From positions 1 through 11,893 of the forward strand of contig JAJRQS010000229.1 in assembly GCA_024280135.1 (NCBI GenBank): a DNA stretch of 11,893 nucleotides, read 5' to 3'. Source of the DNA: Bacteroidota bacterium (GTDB lineage: Bacteria; Bacteroidota; Bacteroidia; Chitinophagales; Saprospiraceae). Of this stretch, positions 1 through 5,433 are shown one piece after another; the stretch's first letter is position 1, and each line of letters starts with the position of its first letter. The notes below the pieces were generated by a model. The model searched no databases. It saw only the letters and a list, made by a program, of their open reading frames with translations, and was not told where the DNA came from. A program made the position numbers and the translations under genes.

Positions 1-43
1 ACCAAGCAGGCCATTTTATCTGCAAGCTAGTCCCCAAAAGACC

Positions 44-703
44 GTGAATAAACTTATAACCACCAACGACCAGTCTCACTCTGTGTACTCGAGTCAATAT
101 AATCAATCCTATCATTCGAAATTTGGTGCTATTCAAGAGAGTCAACATGTCTTTATTGAGGCAGGGCTACAAGAGGTTTTGTATTCAGAAAATACGGCAA
201 AAGTATTAGAAGTTGGTTTAGGAACGGGTCTCAACGTCCTCCTAGCCTTTCAGCTTGCGCAAAAAACAAATCAAAAAATTAGTTTAACGTCAATTGAAGC
301 ATACCCCTTGGAAAAGGCGATTTATGGTCAATTAAATTATGCTGAATTATTAAATCTGCCAAAGGAACAACTCCATAAGATACATGCTTGTGACTGGGAT
401 ATCGAGCAGAAGTTTTCGGATTTGTTTACCTTTCGGAAAATAAATACAAAATTAGAAGACTGGGAGCCAACAGAGGCATTTAATGTTATTTTTTTTGACG
501 CATTTTCTCCTGAGACTCAGCCTGAGCTTTGGACAATTGACATTTTTGAAAAGTTATACGGTTGTCTTTTGCCGGAAGGCATCCTAGTGACCTATAGTGC
601 TAAAGGTGCATTAAAACGAGCCTTACAGTCCGTTGGATTTACTGTTGAAAAGATACCAGGGCCACCTGGAAAAAGGGAAATGACGAGAGCTCAAAAGATG
701 TGA
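44..703 (+). CDS. mnmD: tRNA 5-methylaminomethyl-2-thiouridine methyltransferase, MnmD-type
   Basis: This is the stand-alone methyltransferase half of MnmC. By family it methylates the aminomethyl group on wobble uridine 34 of certain tRNAs, using S-adenosylmethionine in the cytoplasm. The 219-residue protein has the glycine-rich SAM-binding motif EVGLGTGLN at residues 56-64, the family motif FFDAFSPETQPELW at 150-163, and the typical C-terminal stretch TYSAKGALKRAL...PGPPGKREM at 183-213. The early HSKFGAIQESQHVFI (24-38) is also typical. There is no fused FAD-dependent MnmC oxidoreductase domain. The start is a GTG. The frame stays open to the left edge, so a longer N-terminus cannot be excluded, but family proteins begin close to this point. 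The GTG overlaps a TGA in another frame (GTGA), as in a translationally coupled operon. The stop lies 4 bp from the stop of the convergent phosphatase gene. The family assignment is firm; the start is less so. Confidence 0.9.
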   Translation: MNKLITTNDQSHSVYSSQYNQSYHSKFGAIQESQHVFIEAGLQEVLYSENTAKVLEVGLGTGLNVLLAFQLAQKTNQKISLTSIEAYPLEKAIYGQLNYAELLNLPKEQLHKIHACDWDIEQKFSDLFTFRKINTKLEDWEPTEAFNVIFFDAFSPETQPELWTIDIFEKLYGCLLPEGILVTYSAKGALKRALQSVGFTVEKIPGPPGKREMTRAQKM

Positions 704-707
704 CCGT

Positions 708-1343
708 TTATACTGCGTCTTTAACAATGGACATCACATAAAACATTTCTCTAGCAATTTGACGATTACGCTCAGCATACGCCTTTTCCATATCGTCTGT
801 ATCATCAAAGGCTTTGGGGTCATCATATGTAATAGCAATTTTGGCTTCTGCCCCTATGACATTTGGGCAAGCTTTGTCTGCCGAATCACACACCATTAAG
901 GCACAAAAACCGTCCATTGGATTGGGTGTGTCTTCATAGTGTTTAGAATACATAGCCATTCCTGGTAAATCTGCCCCAAAGCGCATCAAATAAACAGGAT
1001 TTTTACCATTTTCTGCTTTGAGTAATTCTATACCAGCACCCTGCAAAGCCATGACAGCATTTGGATGAAAAGCAGTCGCTTTTGTGCCGCCTGAATAACT
1101 TTCAAAATTGTATATTTTATACCAAACACTGGCTATTTGTAACCAGGCTTTTCCCATATGACTTCTGCGAGAATTATGTGTGCAAATGACATTCACTCTT
1201 GCAGGTTCACCCAAACGTCTTTTTCCTATGATATAAGAAGCAAGGTGTCCTAATGCCTTTTTACGGTCTGTAGGAATCAGTGAAAATTCTGTTATTACGC
1301 TTTCGCAAAAATCGGCTAATGGTGGGTGAAAGAGGTTTTTCAT
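708..1343 (-). CDS. Low-molecular-weight protein-tyrosine-phosphatase / thioredoxin-type arsenate reductase family protein
   Basis: This is a cytoplasmic protein of the LMW-phosphatase/ArsC fold, 211 residues from the start chosen here. The P-loop CX5R(S) reads CTHNSRRS, with Cys54 and Arg60. A DDP motif at about residues 174-176 supplies the expected general acid. It also has a Cys152-x6-Cys159 pair (CDSADKAC) just before a YDDP segment, matching the second and third redox cysteines of thioredoxin-coupled ArsC (pI258 type). Arsenate reduction is therefore plausible, although the annotated relatives in Bacteroidota are often called protein-tyrosine-phosphatases. An in-frame ATG at 1379 would add 12 residues. 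I prefer the ATG at 1343, because a TAnnTTTG promoter box (1377-1384) overlaps the upstream ATG and would place the transcript start downstream of it. No ars operon genes are adjacent. The family is sure; the substrate is not. Confidence 0.85.
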   Translation of the reverse strand: MKNLFHPPLADFCESVITEFSLIPTDRKKALGHLASYIIGKRRLGEPARVNVICTHNSRRSHMGKAWLQIASVWYKIYNFESYSGGTKATAFHPNAVMALQGAGIELLKAENGKNPVYLMRFGADLPGMAMYSKHYEDTPNPMDGFCALMVCDSADKACPNVIGAEAKIAITYDDPKAFDDTDDMEKAYAERNRQIAREMFYVMSIVKDAV

Positions 1344-1376
1344 GTTGTGATAGTTTGGTAAGCTATTTGAATGTCG

Positions 1377-1411
1377 CAAAGATATGGGAATCTATAAAAA
1401 GAAATACAAAA
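1377..1411 (-). promoter_or_regulatory. Bacteroidota-type promoter for the ArsC-like phosphatase
   Basis: On the minus strand a TTTTG (1407-1411) is followed after 22 bp by TATCTTTG (1377-1384), a match to the TTG / TAnnTTTG sigma-A promoter of Bacteroidota. Transcription would begin near 1371, leaving a leader of about 28 nt before the ATG at 1343. The -33 element directly abuts the first unit of the short-repeat array, so the array sits immediately upstream of this promoter. Confidence 0.6.
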
Positions 1412-1496
1412 GCTCCTAGCGTCGCGTTTATGTGCTCCTAGCGTCGCGTTTATGTGCTCCTGCGTCGCGTTTATGTGCTCCTAGCGTCGCGTTTAT
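1412..1496. repeat. Left arm of short-repeat array, four ~22-bp tandem units
   Basis: Four head-to-tail units start with GCTCCTAGCG and end in CGCGTTTATGT: 1412-1433, 1434-1455 (identical to the first), 1456-1476 (one base shorter, lacking the A of CCTAG) and 1477-1496 (cut at GTTTAT). Read on the minus strand each unit begins CATAAACGC, the same 9-mer that begins every unit of the right arm. Each unit junction can also form a small GCT-cct-AGC hairpin. There are no unique spacers, so this is not a CRISPR. No coding sense was found: the reading frames across it yield only a repeated basic peptide. Confidence 0.85.
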
Positions 1497-1513
1497 TGAC
1501 TTCACTTCTGTTT

Positions 1514-1571
1514 CATAAACGCACAAAGTGCACATAAACGCACGAAGTGCACATAAACGCGCAAAGCGCCA
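1514..1571. repeat. Right arm of short-repeat array, three ~19-bp units in opposite orientation
   Basis: Three tandem units, CATAAACGCACAAAGTGCA (1514-1532), a copy with one base changed (1533-1551) and a more diverged copy (1552-1571), face the left arm. Each contains a mini-hairpin with a 3-nt loop: GCAC-aaa-GTGC, GCAC-gaa-GTGC and GCGC-aaa-GCGC. The third copy changes both sides of the stem in a compensating way. The two arms share CATAAACGC in inverted orientation around a 17-nt centre (1497-1513), which may itself be a decayed unit. The outer arms could therefore fold into one large cruciform or RNA hairpin. Confidence 0.85.
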
Positions 1572-1572
1572 C

Positions 1573-1608
1573 AAAAAAGACCATGATACATCTGTATCAT
1601 GGTCTTTT
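1573..1608 (-). terminator. Intrinsic terminator of rpsO
   Basis: A perfect 16-bp inverted repeat (AAAAGACCATGATACA at 1575-1590 against its complement at 1593-1608) is separated by only 2 nt. Read on the minus strand it ends in a run of six T residues. It lies 24 bp after the rpsO stop, so it terminates rpsO. The A-run on the left gives a shorter T-run on the plus strand, so it may also stop readthrough from the other side. Confidence 0.9.
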
Positions 1609-1632
1609 AGCAAATCAAAGTGAAAACTATTC

Positions 1633-1956
1633 TTAATCGACAGATTTCTTATCTTCTACAAAACGAGGATCTAAAGTCGCTTGCTTACGGATACCCAATT
1701 TAGAAGTTAATTCTCTATACTTTACGATGTCGTTCTTAGCAACATAACGAAGAAAACGCTTTCGCTTACCAACCATATTCAATAATGCTCTACGAGCTGA
1801 ATGGTCTTTTTGGTTTTTGTGTAAATGCGCTGATAATTCGTTCACACGAAAGGTCAATAATGCAATCTGTGCTTCTGTAGAGCCCGTATTGGTGTCTGCT
1901 CCTCCAAATTCAGCGAAAATTTCTTTCTTTTTCTCGCTAGTTAAATATTCTGCCAT
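1633..1956 (-). CDS. rpsO: 30S ribosomal protein S15
   Basis: This is the small-subunit ribosomal protein that binds the 16S rRNA central domain early in assembly. The S15 signatures are clear: an N-terminal helix, then DTNTGSTEAQIALLTFRV (21-38), the rRNA-binding KNQKDHSARRALLNMVGKRK (47-66) and the ending VKYRELTSKLGIRK (78-91). The protein is 107 residues, while most bacterial S15 proteins are about 89 and end at the LGIRK/LGLRR motif. The last 16 residues (QATLDPRFVEDKKSVD) are thus a C-terminal extension with an acidic/basic mix. The gene appears to be transcribed alone, with its own promoter about 55 bp upstream and a strong terminator just downstream. Confidence 0.97.
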   Translation of the reverse strand: MAEYLTSEKKKEIFAEFGGADTNTGSTEAQIALLTFRVNELSAHLHKNQKDHSARRALLNMVGKRKRFLRYVAKNDIVKYRELTSKLGIRKQATLDPRFVEDKKSVD

Positions 1957-2019
1957 TTTTAAAATGTTTGGTTACCAAATTGAATCACTATCGATCCTTC
2001 TTTAGCGGCTGCAAAGATA
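1957..2019 (-). promoter_or_regulatory. rpsO promoter and 5' leader
   Basis: The minus strand has TATCTTTG at 2012-2019, a perfect TAnnTTTG -7 box and the same octamer as at the phosphatase gene. No clear -33 TTG is seen. Transcription would start near 2006, giving a leader of about 50 nt. The leader contains the palindrome TTTGGTAACCAAA (1967-1979) about 10 nt before the ATG, and an A/T-rich start context. A hairpin there could take part in S15 autoregulation, which is known in other bacteria, but that is inference. Confidence 0.55.
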
Positions 2020-2103
2020 AGAGAAAAATGTAAATAATACACTATACTGATAAAAAAAAACTTAACCTGCTGAAATAGTAGCTTTATAATTATAGGACTC
2101 AGA

Positions 2104-2787
2104 TTAAAATTGTACGCCAACATTGAAAGACAAAAGAGCTGGCTTAAACGAATAGGATGTTTTTGTAATCGCATCATCAACACCCGTCGCTTTTGATTTT
2201 TTTATCATTTCACCCGCTACTTCTCGTTCCCCAAAACCTGTATATTTAATACTAAATACAAATAAATCGCTGATAGAGGCCCCTATGGTGCCCGAGAGAG
2301 CCAATCCACTTGACCTTTTAAAATCTCCAATAAGCTCATTGCCGTCTATCTTTGCAGAAAAATCTGAAAAGCTAAGTAAACCGATACCAGCTCCTGCTTG
2401 CGCAAAAAAGCCAATGCCCACTTCTTGTTTTTTGGTATACTTAACGCCCAAAATAATCGGGATGCTTGTATATTTATATCCGGTCACCTCATCCGCTTTA
2501 TAGGCGTTTTTTACGCTTTTTATGGCAGCGGAATTCTGTTTGTTTCGGTTAAATGTCACTTCCGCATAGCCTTCTAGCGTGTTCTTTATAATGGGGTAAC
2601 CATATTCTACCGCAATACCATACCCCAAACCAACACCTGAGCCAAAGCCACCATTTGATAGCTCTATATTGTCTGTGAGGCTATATTCACCCAAGGGTAA
2701 AGCTAAACCTGCGTTTACGGTTATGGATTGAGCGGCTGTGGCTCCATTCAGAAATAGCGTGATTAAAAATAGGAAAATCTTACTCAT
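2104..2787 (-). CDS. Outer-membrane beta-barrel (porin-like) protein
   Basis: This is a 227-residue exported protein of unknown specific role. An N-terminal signal peptide (hydrophobic FLFLITLFLNGATA, likely cut near residue 19 before Gln20) is followed by alternating polar/hydrophobic segments rich in glycine and aromatic residues, as in small barrels of about eight strands. Examples are GLGYGIAVEYGYPI, TLEGYAEVTF, SIPIILGVKYT and LFVFSIKYTGFGE. It ends in NVGVQF, with the terminal phenylalanine that Bam-assembled barrels usually carry. There is no lipobox. It resembles the broad Bacteroidota OMP_b-brl group, in which a SIPIILGVKY-like strand is common. It is divergent from the fadN-like gene. 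Downstream, on the minus strand, only a weak hairpin before a T9 run (plus-strand A-run 2052-2060) could terminate it. Confidence 0.75.
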   Translation of the reverse strand: MSKIFLFLITLFLNGATAAQSITVNAGLALPLGEYSLTDNIELSNGGFGSGVGLGYGIAVEYGYPIIKNTLEGYAEVTFNRNKQNSAAIKSVKNAYKADEVTGYKYTSIPIILGVKYTKKQEVGIGFFAQAGAGIGLLSFSDFSAKIDGNELIGDFKRSSGLALSGTIGASISDLFVFSIKYTGFGEREVAGEMIKKSKATGVDDAITKTSYSFKPALLSFNVGVQF

Positions 2788-2818
2788 CTGTTCGGGTTTA
2801 TTTCAAAGTGTAAAGAAA

Positions 2819-2826
2819 CAAAATTA
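2819..2826 (-). promoter_or_regulatory. Probable -7 box for the outer-membrane protein gene
   Basis: The minus strand reads TAATTTTG, a full match to TAnnTTTG, about 32 bp before the ATG. Transcription would start near 2813 and leave a leader of about 26 nt. No convincing -33 TTG is visible at the right distance. Confidence 0.45.
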
Positions 2827-2897
2827 TTTGAAAGGACAGTTTAAAAGTCTTTCTTCTTTTTTTTAATGGAAATACCTTTAATATGCGTAATTCTACC

Positions 2898-2905
2898 TAA
2901 CTTTC
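2898..2905 (+). promoter_or_regulatory. Possible -7 box for the fadN-like gene
   Basis: TAACTTTC matches TAnnTTTG at all but the last base and lies 23 bp before the ATG, so the leader would be short. A second near match, TACCTTTA (2873-2880), lies further upstream. Neither has a clear -33 element, so this is a weak call within a 141-bp divergent intergenic region. Confidence 0.25.
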
Positions 2906-2928
2906 CGCCTTGAATCAAATACAATAAA

Positions 2929-5316
2929 ATGATTAAGATAAATAAAGTTGCTGTTTTAGGATCTGGAGTCATGGGTTCTGGTATTGCTTGTCACCTTGCT
3001 AATGCAGGTTTTGAGGTTTTATTACTAGACATCGTTCCATTTGACTTAAAAGACGAAGAGAAAAAGAGTCAAGCTGCACGAAACCGTATAGTGAATGCCT
3101 CACTAAAGGCTGCTATCAAATCAAAGCCTGCCCCACTCTACGATAATGCTTTTGCTTCCCGTATCCAAACGGGTAATTTTGATGACGACATGAAAGGTAT
3201 CAAGGATTGTGATTGGATTATTGAAGTCGTGGTTGAGCGCTTGGATATCAAGCATCAGGTATTTGCGAATGTAGAGAAGTATAGAAAGCCTGGGACAATC
3301 GTTTCTTCTAATACTTCTGGTATTCCGATTCATATGATGCTAGAAGGGCGAAGCGATGACTTTAAACAACATTTTTTAGGCACACACTTCTTTAATCCTC
3401 CACGTTACCTTAAATTACTAGAGATTATACCTACCCCTGATACGAAGCAAGAAGTCATCGACTTTTTTATGGATTTTGGGGATGAGTACTTGGGTAAAAA
3501 AACTGTACTTTGTAAAGATACACCGGCCTTTATAGCTAATAGAGTCGGTGTATATACGATGGCGAAGATTTATCAGCTTACGCAAAAGTTGGGATTATCC
3601 ATTACTGAAACAGATAAACTAACAGGCCCTGCAATAGGGAGACCCAAAACGGGAACTTTTAGACTAGGAGATTTAGTCGGTCACGACACAGCTGTTCATG
3701 TCATTAATGGTATCCGAGAGAACTGCCCAAATGACGAACAAGCCGGTAATTTTGTGATACCAGATTATTTACAATTTTTAATTGATAATAAATTTTTGGG
3801 CAACAAAACCCGAAAAGGTTTTTATGAAAGAACAAAAGAAAAAGATGCAGACGGTCGTCGGATCATCTTAGCGTTAGACCTTGACACCAAAGAATATAAG
3901 CCAAGTCAAAGACCCAAAGTAGAAAGCCTAAAAGCAATTAAAAATATTGATTCCCTTGAAGGTAGAATTAAGTATTTTTTTAGAGCTGATGATAAAGGCG
4001 CACAACTTGTGAAAGAATCGCTTTTAGGTCTATTTGCCTATGTATCTAATCGAATTCCTGAGATAGCAGATGACTTGTATGCCATTGATGATGCTTTGAA
4101 GGCGGGTTTTGGATGGGATGTTGGTCCTTTTGAATATTGGGACATGGTCGGAGTTCAAAAAGGAATTGAATTAGCGGAGGCTCAAGGAGAGTCCATTGCG
4201 CAGTGGGTTAAAGATATGGTTGCCTCCGGTAAAAATTCTTTCTATGTTGTTGAAAATCAACAACCTAAGTACTTTAATATTAAAAATAAAGCTTACCAAA
4301 GCATTCCAGGGAGAGAAGGGATTGTTATTTTGGAGCACTATCGAGATAAAGAATTAATTTTTGAAAATGCGGAAGTCCATGTCCATGACATTGGGGATGG
4401 AGTGTTGTGCTTAGAGTTTAAAAGCAAGATGAATGCGATTGGAGAAGGCATTCTTCGTGGAATTAGTGATACGATTAATATTGCAGAGCAAGGTCCTTGG
4501 AAAGGAATTGTAATAGGAAACAACGCTAAGAATTTTACCGTTGGAGCTAACTTGATGTTGGTGGCGATGCTGGCATACGAGCAAGAGTTTGAAGAATTAA
4601 ATATGGCTGTAAATCTATTTCAACAGACTGCTATGCGTGTACGTCATTCCTCTATTCCTGTTGTCATGGCGACACAAGGCTATGTCTTTGGAGGTGGTTG
4701 TGAATTAGCGATGCACAGTGATGCAGTTATGGCTGGTGCTGAATCTTACATTGGTTTAGTTGAGGTAGGTGTAGGATTAATCCCAGGCGGAGGAGGAACT
4801 AAAGAATTTGCATTAAGAGCGGCTAATGAGTTTGACCCAGGGCTTGTACAGATTCCTACTTTGATCGAAAGATTTAAGACGATTGCTTTGGCATCCGTTG
4901 CGACTTCAGCAGATCAGGCATTCAGCATGGGCTATTTGGATCACACGAAGGACCATACCGTAATCAACACACCTAAAGCAATTGCTAGAGCAAAAGATAA
5001 AGTATTGGAATTAGCTAAACATTATGTTCCGCCGACTGAAGATGACGTATATGTGCTTGGCAGAAGAGGATTAGGGGCCTTGTATATGGCTGTAAATGAG
5101 CTAAAATTAGGTAAGTATGCTTCTGAACATGATGCTCTGATTGCTCAAAAGGTAGCGTATGTGATGTGCGGAGGTGACTTGACAGGCCCACAGAAAGTGT
5201 CCCAGCAATATTTATTAGATATTGAAAGAGAAGCTTTTTTGAGTTTATTAGGCACCCAAAAAACGTTGGAGCGCATTCAGCATATGTTGACAACTAATAA
5301 GCCCTTGCGAAATTAA
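2929..5316 (+). CDS. fadN: Bifunctional 3-hydroxyacyl-CoA dehydrogenase / enoyl-CoA hydratase, FadN-type
   Basis: This cytoplasmic beta-oxidation enzyme hydrates enoyl-CoA and oxidises the resulting 3-hydroxyacyl-CoA with NAD. The domain order is dehydrogenase first, hydratase last, as in Bacillus FadN (YusL) and opposite to E. coli FadB/FadJ. The length (795 residues) and the C-terminal ending KPLRN also fit FadN. The Rossmann motif GSGVMG is at residues 11-16, SSNTSG at 126-131, and the dehydrogenase His-Glu pair is in GTHFFNPPRYLKLLE (H153, E165). The second dehydrogenase domain starts near KDTPAFIANRV (197-207). The crotonase domain (about 480-700) has the oxyanion loop KNFTVGAN (534-541), Glu592 in GGGCELA and Glu612 in GLVEVGVGLIPGGGG, so both catalytic glutamates are present. 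Its thiolase and acyl-CoA dehydrogenase partners are not adjacent. A strong hairpin follows, so it appears monocistronic. The symbol follows the Bacillus homologue. Confidence 0.93.
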   Translation: MIKINKVAVLGSGVMGSGIACHLANAGFEVLLLDIVPFDLKDEEKKSQAARNRIVNASLKAAIKSKPAPLYDNAFASRIQTGNFDDDMKGIKDCDWIIEVVVERLDIKHQVFANVEKYRKPGTIVSSNTSGIPIHMMLEGRSDDFKQHFLGTHFFNPPRYLKLLEIIPTPDTKQEVIDFFMDFGDEYLGKKTVLCKDTPAFIANRVGVYTMAKIYQLTQKLGLSITETDKLTGPAIGRPKTGTFRLGDLVGHDTAVHVINGIRENCPNDEQAGNFVIPDYLQFLIDNKFLGNKTRKGFYERTKEKDADGRRIILALDLDTKEYKPSQRPKVESLKAIKNIDSLEGRIKYFFRADDKGAQLVKESLLGLFAYVSNRIPEIADDLYAIDDALKAGFGWDVGPFEYWDMVGVQKGIELAEAQGESIAQWVKDMVASGKNSFYVVENQQPKYFNIKNKAYQSIPGREGIVILEHYRDKELIFENAEVHVHDIGDGVLCLEFKSKMNAIGEGILRGISDTINIAEQGPWKGIVIGNNAKNFTVGANLMLVAMLAYEQEFEELNMAVNLFQQTAMRVRHSSIPVVMATQGYVFGGGCELAMHSDAVMAGAESYIGLVEVGVGLIPGGGGTKEFALRAANEFDPGLVQIPTLIERFKTIALASVATSADQAFSMGYLDHTKDHTVINTPKAIARAKDKVLELAKHYVPPTEDDVYVLGRRGLGALYMAVNELKLGKYASEHDALIAQKVAYVMCGGDLTGPQKVSQQYLLDIEREAFLSLLGTQKTLERIQHMLTTNKPLRN

Positions 5317-5338
5317 AATTTACATCTAGTACAATTCC

Positions 5339-5376
5339 ATATCCGTATCAAAATTAAATTTGGTACGGATATTTTA
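5339..5376 (+). terminator. Terminator hairpin after the fadN-like gene
   Basis: ATATCCGTATCAAA (5339-5352) pairs with TTTGGTACGGATAT (5359-5372): 14 pairs including one G-T, with a 6-nt loop. A short T-run (TTTTA) follows the stem. It lies 22 bp after the stop codon. The T-run is modest, but the stem is strong. Confidence 0.75.
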
Positions 5377-5406
5377 TATCAGTACAAGGGATAATGAAAA
5401 GTTTTA

Positions 5407-5414
5407 TACCTTTG
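5407..5414 (+). promoter_or_regulatory. -7 box for the secreted glycoside-hydrolase gene
   Basis: TACCTTTG is a full match to the TAnnTTTG consensus, 19 bp before the ATG at 5434. Transcription would start near 5420, giving a very short leader. No -33 TTG is visible at the usual distance, which may mean an activator is needed. Confidence 0.5.
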
Positions 5415-5433
5415 CCCATTAACCAACCATACT

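Noticed and set aside
1412..1571. CRISPR array
   Set aside because: Units are contiguous with no unique spacers, are only 19-22 bp, and the two arms are in opposite orientation. No cas genes are nearby.
1428..1613. 61-codon minus-strand open frame across the repeat array
   Set aside because: It reads through the rpsO terminator and the tandem repeats. Its C-terminal repeated basic peptide is just the translated repeat, and the frame breaks at the one-base-shorter third unit.
1817..2005. Plus-strand open frame opposite rpsO
   Set aside because: It is antisense to a firmly identified S15 gene and its promoter, and the protein has no recognisable features.
2052..2090. Terminator of the outer-membrane protein gene
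   Set aside because: On the minus strand a T9 run follows a possible hairpin, but the stem has only about 3 G/C-containing pairs, so it is not listed as a feature.
1959..2183. Minus-strand open frame overlapping the end of the outer-membrane protein gene
   Set aside because: It overlaps the barrel gene's 3' end in another frame and covers the rpsO promoter and leader. The low-complexity hydrophobic sequence looks like AT-rich DNA read by chance.
5015..5293. Minus-strand open frame within the fadN-like gene
   Set aside because: It lies wholly antisense to the conserved C-terminal part of the dehydrogenase/hydratase and shows no domain.
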